DNA from: Pacificitalea sp040119125
GTDB taxonomy: Bacteria; Pseudomonadota; Alphaproteobacteria; Rhodobacterales; Rhodobacteraceae
DNA: 64,000 bases
Assembly (NCBI GenBank): GCA_040119125.1
Contig: JBEDTR010000004.1
Location: 1 to 64,000, forward strand
Reading direction: 5' to 3'
In this document: piece after piece, positions 27,408-35,682 of the stretch
Layout: every line of letters begins with the position of its first letter
Position numbering within the stretch: the stretch's first letter is position 1
Program-made: the position numbers and the translations under genes
The notes under the pieces: model-generated
The model's input: only the letters and a program-made list of their open reading frames with translations
Databases searched by the model: none
Told to the model about the DNA's origin: nothing

Positions 27408-27932
27408 CTTTTTATCTTTCCCGCTTCACGCTTCTTTTTGGCCTGTCAGGTTCCGGATGCCCGCTGTCGTGCGTGGCTGCCCGGAACAGGGCGATTCTTC
27501 GATGTCGAGGCACGATTCGATTGGTCCCTCGCGCATCTGCATGCGGAAGGTCCGGTGGAACCGGAATGACAAAAACATCTCCAACCCCGGCCCATAAGGG
27601 CACCGGGTCCGGAAGACCTACATTTCATTTGGACACGTTCCGCGCCGGTGACCGCTAGAGGCGGTCAGGTTTGGAATCGCCCGAACGGCCCAATCCGTTC
27701 GTGACTTCAACCTTGCGTGCATTTCCCGACTTAACACTTCCCCAAGCGAGCCGGGACCACGAATTTAGGTTCATGTCCCCCCGACGATCCATTGAATCGC
27801 TCGGACAAGCTAGCAACTGGCCATGAGGAGTCGCAACTGATCTTCGATCTTGACTCAGTCTTTGTTTCTCCGAATCCACATAACCCCCTAAAACCCTAAT
27901 AAAATAAGGCTTTCAGCGTCGTGAAAACGCAA
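27408..27932. other. dnaA-rpsT intergenic region, candidate origin/promoter region
   Basis: 525 bp without a credible gene upstream of dnaA. The last 60 bp (about 27846-27910) are the most A/T-rich, containing CCGAATCCACATAAC (a 7/9 match to a DnaA box) and an ACCCTAATAAAATAAGG stretch. No perfect DnaA box was found by eye. It certainly contains the dnaA promoter; origin function is only possible. Confidence 0.4.
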
Positions 27933-27960
27933 ACGGACGCTGCATCGCTGCAACGTCCGT
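27933..27960 (-). terminator. Terminator after rpsT
   Basis: Reading on the minus strand, a stem-loop with a 7-bp outer stem and a 4-bp inner stem ends 26 nt after the rpsT stop and is followed by TTTGCGTTTTC, an intrinsic-terminator-like tail. Confidence 0.75.
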
Positions 27961-27986
27961 CTGTAAGTGCACAAAGTGCTTTTAGA

Positions 27987-28253
27987 TCAGGCAGCCAGGG
28001 CCTTCACACGCGCGGAAAGGCGCGAAATCTTGCGAGAGGCGGTGTTCTTGTGAACGACGCCTTTCGTTACGCCGCGCATCAGCTCGGGCTGAGCGGAGCG
28101 CAGGGCATCCGAAGCCGCGGACTGATCGCCGGATGCGATAGCCTCTTCGACTTTGCGGATGAAGGTGCGGATGCGCGAGCGACGTGCTTTGTTCACGGCA
28201 AACCGCCGCTCGTTCTGGCGGGCGCGCTTTTTTGCCTGAGGCGAGTTGGCCAT
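27987..28253 (-). CDS. rpsT: Small ribosomal subunit protein bS20
   Basis: 88 residues, Lys/Arg-rich. N-terminal MANSPQAKKRARQNERR and C-terminal HKNTASRKISRLSARVKAL are characteristic of S20. It binds 16S rRNA early in 30S assembly and lies upstream of dnaA, as is common in this order of bacteria. A separate terminator shows it is transcribed independently of dnaA. Confidence 0.97.
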   Translation of the reverse strand: MANSPQAKKRARQNERRFAVNKARRSRIRTFIRKVEEAIASGDQSAASDALRSAQPELMRGVTKGVVHKNTASRKISRLSARVKALAA

Positions 28254-28348
28254 GTGTCGGGTCCCCGAATTTCGGTGATTTCAATCTGAAGCGCGCTTCT
28301 AGGCGCGATGTATCCACGAGTCAACACTGCTTTTCGCGCCATGGCGCC

Positions 28349-28374
28349 GGGGGTGGCCGTTGCGGCAGCCCCCC
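28349..28374 (-). terminator. GC-rich hairpin after the crotonase gene
   Basis: A stem of five G-C pairs with an inner 4-bp stem and 3-nt loop lies about 25 nt beyond the crotonase stop. It lacks a clear U tract, so termination role is probable only. Confidence 0.45.
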
Positions 28375-28399
28375 GCCCGCTACAGTCCTGACCTGACAC

Positions 28400-29176
28400 T
28401 TATTTGTCGCGGAACTGGGCCTCGCGCTTCTCAGCGAAAGCGGCCATGCCCTCGGCCTGATCCTCGGTCGCGAAAAGCGCGTTGAACATGCGCCGCTCGA
28501 ATCGCACGCCTTCGGCAAGGGTGGTCTCATAGCTGCGGTTGACCGCCTCCTTCACCGCCATCGCGGTGATTATGGATTTCTCCGCAATCTTCTGGGCGGC
28601 GGCCATCGCTTCCTCCTGCAGTTTGCGGGTGGGAACGACGCGACTCACCAGCCCGGCGCGCTCGGCCTCTTCGGCATCCATGAAGCGCCCGGTCAGATGC
28701 ATATCCATCGCCTTGGACTTCCCTACGAACCGGGTCAGCCGCTGGGTGCCGCCCATTCCAGCGCAGATGCCGAGGTTGATCTCGGGCTGGCCGAATTTTG
28801 CGCTTTCCGACGCGATGATGAAATCGCACATCATCGCTAATTCGCAGCCGCCCCCCAGCGCATAGCCCGACACCGCCGCGATGACCGGCTTGCGCGTCGC
28901 GCAGATGCGATCCGCGTCGCGGGCGTAGATGTCGGTGAGGAATGCCTCGACGAAGCTCAGCTCCGCCATCTCCGAAATGTCGGCCCCGGCAGCGAATGCT
29001 TTCTCTGAGCCGGTGAGGATGATGCAGCGCACCTTCTCGTTGGACTCGGCCTCGGCCAGCGCTTCGGCCAGCTCGCGCACCATCGCGGTGTTCAGAGCGT
29101 TCAGCGCATCGGGGCGGTTTAATTTGATCAGGCAGACGTGGTCGGTGGTGTCGACGATGAGCGTCTCGAAAGCCAT
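28400..29176 (-). CDS. Enoyl-CoA hydratase/isomerase family protein
   Basis: 258 residues. Crotonase oxyanion-hole segments GSEKAFAAGADISEM and GYALGGGCELAMMCD, and the catalytic Glu region PEINLGICAGMGGTQRL, are intact. It hydrates 2-enoyl-CoA in beta-oxidation or phenylacetate/branched-chain routes. ATG at 29176 gives MAFETLIVD; the longer in-frame version reads back into mutM. Chain-length specificity is not visible. Confidence 0.92.
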   Translation of the reverse strand: MAFETLIVDTTDHVCLIKLNRPDALNALNTAMVRELAEALAEAESNEKVRCIILTGSEKAFAAGADISEMAELSFVEAFLTDIYARDADRICATRKPVIAAVSGYALGGGCELAMMCDFIIASESAKFGQPEINLGICAGMGGTQRLTRFVGKSKAMDMHLTGRFMDAEEAERAGLVSRVVPTRKLQEEAMAAAQKIAEKSIITAMAVKEAVNRSYETTLAEGVRFERRMFNALFATEDQAEGMAAFAEKREAQFRDK

Positions 29177-29237
29177 GTGGCGCGACCTTTTTCCTAAGTA
29201 TCGCGGCAGGATTACCAGCCCGCCAGCAAGGTTCAAG

Positions 29238-30089
29238 TTATCTTTGGCAGTGCCCGCAGAAGAATGACGACCGCCCCGATTGCACGATCCGCTGCACCTG
29301 TCCGGCACAATCGGGTGTGACGCAGGGCGCGCCTTCGCGGCCATAGACCCGGAATGTATGCTGAAAATAGCCCAGATCCCCATCGGCCTGTCGGTAATCG
29401 CGCAGCGACGATCCGCCCGCCAGAATGGCCTCCTGAAGCACCTCGCGGATGATGGGGACCAGCCCGGCCACCCGATCGCGCGACAGGTTGCCGGCCTTGC
29501 GCCGGGGCGAGATGCCCGCCCGGTGCAGCACCTCGCAGACATAGATATTGCCCAGCCCCGCCACGATGCGCTGATCCAGCAGCGCCGATTTGATCGGAGT
29601 GGCGCGCCCGGCCAGCCGGTCGGCCAGATAGGGTCCGTCGAACTGGTTGCCCAGAGGCTCGGGTCCAAGGTTGCGCAGCAGCATATGCGCGCCCGCGTCA
29701 TCGGTGGCCATCAGGTCCATCGCCCCGAAGCGGCGCGGATCGTTGAACGTCACCCGCGCGCCATTCGACATATGCAGCACCACATGGTCATGTTTTTGCG
29801 GGGCAGGGTGGTCATGGACGAATTGCGCCGTGGCCAGCCCTGACACCATCATTCGCCCCGACATGCCCAGATGGATCAGCAGCGTCTCGCCCGTCGACAG
29901 ATCGGCCAGCAGATATTTCGACCGTCGCCGCAGCCGCTGCACCCGCGCGCCGGTCAGCCTGCGGCACATGCCTTCGGGGAACGGCCAGCGCAGGCCTTCC
30001 CGGCGGATTTCCGTGGCGGAGATCACGTGGTCTTCCATGGCGGGCAGCAGGCCGCGACGAACCGTCTCGACTTCGGGTAATTCGGGCAA
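29238..30089 (-). CDS. mutM: Formamidopyrimidine-DNA glycosylase
   Basis: 283 residues. The catalytic N-terminus PELPEVETVRRGL (Pro and Glu after Met removal), the helix-two-turn-helix with GLGNIYVCE and a C-terminal zinc finger (CVTPDCAGQ...CGHC) are present. It removes 8-oxoguanine by base-excision repair. It is divergent from ubiE. Confidence 0.97.
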   Translation of the reverse strand: MPELPEVETVRRGLLPAMEDHVISATEIRREGLRWPFPEGMCRRLTGARVQRLRRRSKYLLADLSTGETLLIHLGMSGRMMVSGLATAQFVHDHPAPQKHDHVVLHMSNGARVTFNDPRRFGAMDLMATDDAGAHMLLRNLGPEPLGNQFDGPYLADRLAGRATPIKSALLDQRIVAGLGNIYVCEVLHRAGISPRRKAGNLSRDRVAGLVPIIREVLQEAILAGGSSLRDYRQADGDLGYFQHTFRVYGREGAPCVTPDCAGQVQRIVQSGRSSFFCGHCQR

Positions 30090-30177
30090 GTCTCACATCC
30101 TTTCGACGGGGCGCGCGTTGTAACACCCTCCGTGCGCCCTATAAGAAGGGGATGAATTTGAAGGGCGGCAAGAGCAG

Positions 30178-30930
30178 ATGACTGACAATCCCGACAAGAC
30201 CACCCATTTCGGCGCGCGCACCGTTCCCGAAGCGGACAAGGCGGGCATGGTGCATGGTGTCTTCTCCTCCGTGGCATCGCGCTACGATGTGATGAATGAT
30301 CTGATGTCCGGCGGCATCCACCGGGTGTGGAAAGACGCCATGATGGACTGGCTCGCGCCCCGCGCCGGTCAGCGGCAGCTCGACGTGGCCGGCGGCACTG
30401 GCGATATCGCGTTCCGTTTCCTGCGCCGTGCGCCGCGCGCCTCCTCGGTGGTCTGTGACATGACCGAAGCCATGCTGGTCGAGGGCCGCAAACGCGCCGA
30501 GGCCGGGCATCTGGCCGAGCGGCTCGATTGGGTGGTGGGCGACGCCATGGCGCTGCCCTTCCCCGATAACAGCTTTGACGTCTATACGATCAGCTTTGGC
30601 ATCCGGAACGTGACCCGGATCGAAGACGCGCTGTCAGAGGCCTTTCGCGTGTTGCGTCCCGGCGGGCGGCTGATGGTGCTGGAGTTCTCGCAGCTGCCGA
30701 ACCCGGCAATGCAATGGGCCTATGACCGCTATTCCTACAATGTCATCCCCCGGATGGGGCAGGCGGTGACAGGCGATCGCGACAGCTACCAATATCTGGT
30801 CGAATCAATCCGCCAATTCCCCGATCAGGAGCGTTTTGCCGAGATGATCCGCCATGCAGGGTTCGAGCAGGTCGCCTATCGCAATCTGACCATGGGCGTT
30901 GCGGCGCTTCATTCCGGCTGGAAGCTCTGA
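30178..30930 (+). CDS. ubiE: Demethylmenaquinone/2-octaprenyl-benzoquinol C-methyltransferase
   Basis: 250 residues. SAM-binding motif LDVAGGTGDIAFRFL, later SFGIRNV and the terminal GVAALHSGWKL are UbiE signatures. It methylates the quinone ring in ubiquinone synthesis. It is followed 4 nt later by ubiB, giving a two-gene operon. The mutM gene diverges upstream. Confidence 0.97.
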   Translation: MTDNPDKTTHFGARTVPEADKAGMVHGVFSSVASRYDVMNDLMSGGIHRVWKDAMMDWLAPRAGQRQLDVAGGTGDIAFRFLRRAPRASSVVCDMTEAMLVEGRKRAEAGHLAERLDWVVGDAMALPFPDNSFDVYTISFGIRNVTRIEDALSEAFRVLRPGGRLMVLEFSQLPNPAMQWAYDRYSYNVIPRMGQAVTGDRDSYQYLVESIRQFPDQERFAEMIRHAGFEQVAYRNLTMGVAALHSGWKL

Positions 30931-30934
30931 ACCC

Positions 30935-32485
30935 ATGCGCGGACCTCATAACATCTGGCGTCTGGTCTATACCGGCGCCACGCTGGAACGCACCGGCGCG
31001 ATGGGCGCGGTGCTCGAAGCGTTCGATGCGCCGCCGGGCGTGCGCGCGCTGGCCCGTGTGCTGGGCTGGCCGTTCAAATGGCTGGGCGCCAAGGGCGATC
31101 CCAACAGCCCACCGATCCCGCGCGCGCTGACCGCGCTGGGCCCGGCCTACATCAAATTCGGGCAGATCCTGTCGACCCGCCCCGATGTGGTGGGGGTCGA
31201 GGTCGCGCATCAGTTGACCGTCTTGCAGGACCGCCTGCCGCCGTTCCCGCGCGACCGCGCCATACGGATGATCGACGCCGAACTGGACCAGCCCTTCGAT
31301 ACGGTGTTTTCCGAATTTTCCGAGCCGGTCGCCGCCGCCTCCATCGCGCAGGTGCATCGCGCCCGCATGGCCGATACCGACCAGGAGGTCGCGGTGAAGG
31401 TGCTGCGCCCCGACATCATGCGCGCCTTCCGTAAGGATATCGACGCCTTCTATCTGGCTGCTTGGATGGTCGAGACTTTCTCGCCCTCCTCACGCCGGTT
31501 GCGCCCCCAGGACGTCATCCGCCATTTTGAAGGCGTGGTGATGGGTGAGCTTGACTTGCGGCTGGAGGCGGCCTCGGCCTCGGAATTCGCGGCAAATACG
31601 GTGGGCGATGCCGGGTTTCGCGTGCCGTCCGTGCACTGGGGCACGACCGGGCGCAACATGATGACGCTGGACTGGGCCGAAGGCCTCGCCGCCAATGACC
31701 TCGCCGGGATCGACGCCGCGCGCCATGACCGCGCTGCGCTGGGCGAAAGGGTGCTCTCGCTCTTCCTGCGCCACGCGCTGCGCGACGGCTATTTCCACGC
31801 CGACATGCATCAGGGCAACCTCAAGATCGCGCCCGATGGCGACATCATCGCGCTTGATTTCGGTATCATGGGGCAGATCGACGAATACACCCGCCGGGTC
31901 TATGCCGAGATCCTGTTCGGCTTTATCCGCCGCGACTACCGCCGCGTGGCCGAGGTGCATTTCGAGGCAGGCTATGTGCCCGCCGACCGCGACATCGACG
32001 AGTTTGCCCGCGCCCTGCGCGCGGTGGGCGAGCCGATCTTTGGCATGGACGCCACCCGCATCTCGATGGCGCGCCTGCTGGCCTATCTGTTCGACGTGAC
32101 TGAGCGTTTCGGCATGCGCACCCGGACCGAGTTGATCTTGCTCCAGCGCACCATGGTCGTAGTCGAAGGCGTCAGCCGTTCGCTTCATCCCCAGATCAAC
32201 ATCTGGGAAGTCGCGCGCCCTGTCGTCGAAGGCTACATCAAGGAAAACATCGGTCCCAAAGCGCTCGCCCGCGATATGCGCAAAACCGCGATGGTGCTGG
32301 CCCGCTTTGGTCCGCGCCTGCCGCAACTGGCCGAAACCGCGCTGATCCGACAGGCCGACGAACCCGGCCACCGCCCCGGCTACCGCACGGAACACCGCGC
32401 CAGCCTGCGCGAACGAGCGGGTCTGGTCGCGCTGGGCGGCGGTCTGGTCGCCTTAGGCGCCGTGCTGGCGCATCTGGTGCAATAG
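30935..32485 (+). CDS. ubiB: Ubiquinone biosynthesis kinase-like protein UbiB
   Basis: 516 residues. ADCK/ABC1 kinase-like motifs include the KxGQ segment KFGQILSTRPDVV, Lys in VAVKVLRP, catalytic HADMHQGNLK and ALDFGIMGQID. A hydrophobic C-terminal segment (LVALGGGLVALGAVLAHL) anchors it in the membrane. UbiB supports ubiquinone synthesis, perhaps by extracting lipid intermediates. ATG at 30935 follows the ubiE stop; the upstream in-frame extension overlaps ubiE. Confidence 0.96.
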   Translation: MRGPHNIWRLVYTGATLERTGAMGAVLEAFDAPPGVRALARVLGWPFKWLGAKGDPNSPPIPRALTALGPAYIKFGQILSTRPDVVGVEVAHQLTVLQDRLPPFPRDRAIRMIDAELDQPFDTVFSEFSEPVAAASIAQVHRARMADTDQEVAVKVLRPDIMRAFRKDIDAFYLAAWMVETFSPSSRRLRPQDVIRHFEGVVMGELDLRLEAASASEFAANTVGDAGFRVPSVHWGTTGRNMMTLDWAEGLAANDLAGIDAARHDRAALGERVLSLFLRHALRDGYFHADMHQGNLKIAPDGDIIALDFGIMGQIDEYTRRVYAEILFGFIRRDYRRVAEVHFEAGYVPADRDIDEFARALRAVGEPIFGMDATRISMARLLAYLFDVTERFGMRTRTELILLQRTMVVVEGVSRSLHPQINIWEVARPVVEGYIKENIGPKALARDMRKTAMVLARFGPRLPQLAETALIRQADEPGHRPGYRTEHRASLRERAGLVALGGGLVALGAVLAHLVQ

Positions 32486-32568
32486 GGGCGACCCACGCTG
32501 CGCGCGGCGCTAGGGCAAAGGGCTATGCGGCTAGGATGCGCGCGGTTCAATCGCCGTCGCGCTATAGT

Positions 32569-33096
32569 GCCACCGCCCGCGAATAAGCGAAGCGCGCGGG
32601 CGAGCGCCTGCCCGTCCCGGCGGGCTGGCGCTTGATCACCTCACGCTGACCCCCGAGCGGGGAGGTCTGTGACACCATAAAGCACACCCACCCAACCCTC
32701 GTTGCGCCATCCCACGGGCAGGCTTACGTCGCACTCAGAGCAGCATATCTTAAGCGCGCTGCTCCGACCTAAGCGCCACCGCCCGCGAATAAGCGAAGCG
32801 CGCGGGCGAGCGCCTGCCCGTCCCCAGCGGGCTGGCGCTTTGGCACCTCACGCTGACCCCCGAGCGGGGAGGTCTGTGACACCATAAAGCACACCCACCC
32901 AACCCTCGTTGCGCCATCCCACGGGCAGGCTTACGTTGCACTCAGAGCAGCATATCTTAAGCGCGCTGCCCGTCCCGGCGGGCTGGCGCTTGGTCACCTC
33001 GCGCTGACCCTCGAGCGGGGAGGTGTGTTATTAGCATAAAGCGCACCCGCTCAATCGCTGCAGCGCCATCCCACGGGCAGGCTACCGTCGCGCCGA
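32569..33096. repeat. Tandem repeat block, about 206-bp unit (three copies)
   Basis: Copy 1 begins at 32569 and copy 2 at 32775. From about 32637 and 32844 they are nearly identical for some 125 bp, with one substitution seen (ACGTCGCA versus ACGTTGCA). A third, more diverged copy starts in the shared CTGCCCG motif at 32966, after loss of about 55 bp at a CTGC microhomology. Each unit carries an imperfect hairpin (copy 1: 32603-32632) with stems AGCGCC and GCCCG around a T-T mismatch. It lies in the 684-bp gap between ubiB and fmt. No gene is credible here. Confidence 0.88.
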
Positions 33097-33169
33097 ATGC
33101 CACCGTTCTTGAAAATGCTCAGCTGCCGTAGGGCCGCCCCACGGAAAGACCCAAGTCTTGCGAGGGCAG

Positions 33170-34081
33170 TCACTCCAGCCGGTCGGGTAGATCTATCCCG
33201 CGTAGGAAGTCCTCGGTCCCCAGCGGCTTGCCGCCTGCACGCTGGGCGCGCAGCAGTTCCACCGCGCCCTCTTCGCAGGCCACGACCAACTGGCCATCCT
33301 CGCGCGGCAGCACGTCGCCCGGCGCGCCATCGCCTTCGGCCAGACGGCTGGCCAGCAGCTTCACCCGTTCGCCAGCGATCTCGCACCATGCGCCGGGGAA
33401 GGGCGCCAGCCCGCGGATCTGGCGATCGACCTCCACCGCCGGGCGGGACCAGTCGATGCGCGCCTCGGATTTGTCGATCTTCTTGGCGTAGGTCACGCCC
33501 TTTTCGGGCTGCGGTTCGGCGACCAGCGCGGGCAGGTCAGACAGCGCCTTGGCGATCAGGCGCGCCCCCATGCCGGACAGCCGGTCATGCAGCAGGGCGG
33601 TTGTCATTTGCGGGCCGATCTCGATCGTGTCGCGCAGCAGCACCGGGCCGGTGTCCAGCCCGGCTTCCATCTGCATGATGCAGACGCCGGTTTCCGCATC
33701 GCCCGCCATCACCGCCCGGTGGATCGGGGCGGCCCCGCGCCAGCGCGGCAGCAGCGAGGCATGGATATTCAGGCAGCCCTGCGCCGGTGCGTCCAGCACG
33801 ACCTGCGGCAGGATCAGACCATAGGCCACCACCACCGCGACATCGGCGTTCAGCGCGGCAAACTCCTGCTGCGCCTCAGCGGTGCGCAGGCTCGCCGGAT
33901 GGCGGACCGTCAGGCCCTGCGCCTCGGCCCGCGCGTGCACGGGCGAGGGGCGGTCTTTCTTGCCGCGCCCGGCGGGGCGGGGCGGCTGGGTATAAACCGC
34001 GACCACCTCATGCCCGGCGGCCATCACCGCGTCCAGCGCCGGCACGGAAAAAGCCGGCGTGCCCATGAAGATGACTTTCAT
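33170..34081 (-). CDS. fmt: Methionyl-tRNA formyltransferase
   Basis: 303 residues. GTPAFSVPALDAV at the N-terminus, the HASLLPRWRGAAPIHRA catalytic block and the C-terminal OB-like domain are typical. It formylates Met-tRNAi, matching the initiator tRNA at 49-125. It overlaps the upstream def by 4 nt, so it is the last gene of a def-def-def-fmt operon. Confidence 0.97.
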   Translation of the reverse strand: MKVIFMGTPAFSVPALDAVMAAGHEVVAVYTQPPRPAGRGKKDRPSPVHARAEAQGLTVRHPASLRTAEAQQEFAALNADVAVVVAYGLILPQVVLDAPAQGCLNIHASLLPRWRGAAPIHRAVMAGDAETGVCIMQMEAGLDTGPVLLRDTIEIGPQMTTALLHDRLSGMGARLIAKALSDLPALVAEPQPEKGVTYAKKIDKSEARIDWSRPAVEVDRQIRGLAPFPGAWCEIAGERVKLLASRLAEGDGAPGDVLPREDGQLVVACEEGAVELLRAQRAGGKPLGTEDFLRGIDLPDRLE

Positions 34082-34575
34082 CGCTGCGCCTTCCTTGCTT
34101 TCTTGAGCAGCATCTCGCGCTTCACCCGACCCAGCCGGTCGAAATACATCCGCCCGTTCAAATGGTCGATCTGATGCTGAACCGAGGTCGCCCAGAGATG
34201 CACGAAATCCCGCTCCTCTACCGCGCCATCGGCGTTGAGGAACCGCACCGTCACCGCGCGGGGCCGCTCGATCGGGGCCCAGACGCCGGGGAGGTTGGGG
34301 CTGGCTTCCTCATGCATCCGCATCTGCCCCGAGGCATGCAGGATTTCGGGATTGGCCATGCGCACGGCCTGACCGCGTGCGTCCGACGCATCGACCACGG
34401 CCAGCCGCAGCATCACCCCGATCTGCGGCGCGGCAAGGCCAACACCCGGCATCGCATCCATCGTCTCGATCATATCCTGCCAAATGGCACGGATGTCATC
34501 GGTGATCGCCTCGACCGGGGCGGCGGGGGTGCGCAGCCGCTTGTCGGGAAAGGGCACGAAAGGACGAATGGTCAT
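34078..34575 (-). CDS. Peptide deformylase-like protein, degenerate active site
   Basis: 165 residues. The GVGLAAPQIG motif is intact, but the EGCLS motif aligns as EASPN, so the metal-ligand Cys is Ser (S92), and the HEIDH motif reads HQIDH, so the catalytic Glu is Gln (Q135). The two metal His remain. It is unlikely to be a normal deformylase. The other two def genes upstream are intact. ATGA overlaps both sides suggest co-translation with fmt and def. Confidence 0.9.
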   Translation of the reverse strand: MTIRPFVPFPDKRLRTPAAPVEAITDDIRAIWQDMIETMDAMPGVGLAAPQIGVMLRLAVVDASDARGQAVRMANPEILHASGQMRMHEEASPNLPGVWAPIERPRAVTVRFLNADGAVEERDFVHLWATSVQHQIDHLNGRMYFDRLGRVKREMLLKKARKAQR

Positions 34576-35066
34576 GCGGCATATTCCTGTTGCAGCCGGG
34601 CGCGGGCCCGCGGGCCGATCCGGTCAAGCGTCACGCGGCTGTCCAGATGGTCCAGCTCATGCTGGGCACAGCGCGCGTCGAACCCTGTCAGCGTTTCCTC
34701 GCGCGCGGCACCATCCGGGTCGGTCCAACCGAACCGCGCCTCCAGCGGGCGCTTCACACAGGCGGTGACGCCGGGGATCGACAGGCATCCCTCCTCGCCG
34801 CGCCCGGCTTCCTCGGATTGCCAAAGGATGCGCGGGTTGATCATTACCCGAGGCTTCGGCGGACCGTCCTTCCATGTCACATCCATGACGAACAGCCGCG
34901 TCAGCACGCCCACCTGCGGCGCGGCCAGCCCACGGCCCGGCGCGTCATACATGGTGTCGAGCATATCGCGGATCAGGCCACGCAGCGTGTCGTCGATTTC
35001 CGCCACCGGCGGGCACGGGGTCGACAGCACCGGATCGGGCCAGCGCAGGATCGGCAGCACTGCCAT
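34572..35066 (-). CDS. def: Peptide deformylase (second copy)
   Basis: 164 residues. All three deformylase motifs are visible: GRGLAAPQVG, EEGCLSIPG and QHELDHLD. It removes the formyl group from nascent proteins using Fe2+. It sits between the degenerate copy and the first copy, sharing a 1-nt stop/start overlap upstream. Active enzyme expected. Confidence 0.94.
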   Translation of the reverse strand: MAVLPILRWPDPVLSTPCPPVAEIDDTLRGLIRDMLDTMYDAPGRGLAAPQVGVLTRLFVMDVTWKDGPPKPRVMINPRILWQSEEAGRGEEGCLSIPGVTACVKRPLEARFGWTDPDGAAREETLTGFDARCAQHELDHLDSRVTLDRIGPRARARLQQEYAA

Positions 35067-35587
35067 CAGGCGCGCGCCCGTTCCCGCTTCATCTTCTGCA
35101 TCTTGCGGGTGATCATCTGACGCTTCAGCGGCTTGAGGTAGTCAATGAACAGCACCCCGTCGAGATGGTCGATTTCATGCTGCACGCAGGTCGCCCAAAG
35201 CCCGTCGAAATGCTCCTCATGGTTTTCGCCATCCAGCCCCAGCCAGCGCACGGTGACTTCGGTCGGGCGCTCGACATCGGCATATTGCTCGGGGATGGAC
35301 AGGCAGCCTTCCTCATAGACGTTGCGCGCCTCCGATTCCGCGATGACCTGCGGATTGATCAACACCATCGGGCGCGGGTTGATTTCGGGGTCTTTCACGC
35401 AATCCATGACCAGAACGCGCTGCATCACGCCGATCTGCGGCGCGGCAAGGCCAATGCCCGGCGCGTCATACATGGTTGCCAACATATCCGCGGCAAGGGT
35501 CCGGATGCCGTCGTCGATTGCCTCGACAGCGGATGCGGGTTTCTTGAGCCGGGGGTCCGGGTGAATGAGTATCGGTCTGATCGCCAT
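35066..35587 (-). CDS. def: Peptide deformylase (first copy)
   Basis: 173 residues, the most canonical of the three. GIGLAAPQIGVM, EEGCLSIPEQYADV and QHEIDHLDGVLFIDYL match classic PDF. It heads the four-gene operon ending in fmt. It is the probable housekeeping deformylase. Confidence 0.97.
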   Translation of the reverse strand: MAIRPILIHPDPRLKKPASAVEAIDDGIRTLAADMLATMYDAPGIGLAAPQIGVMQRVLVMDCVKDPEINPRPMVLINPQVIAESEARNVYEEGCLSIPEQYADVERPTEVTVRWLGLDGENHEEHFDGLWATCVQHEIDHLDGVLFIDYLKPLKRQMITRKMQKMKRERARA

Positions 35588-35682
35588 GCGCAGGCATTTA
35601 GGTCATGACGCCTTTTCGCGCAACGCCTCTTGCAGTCGCCGTGCGCGCAAGTAGCCTCGCGCGGCACCGACAGGAGATGCTG

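Noticed and set aside
32569..33096. CRISPR-like array
   Set aside because: Only three long units of about 150-206 bp with no unique spacers and no cas genes; it is a tandem duplication.
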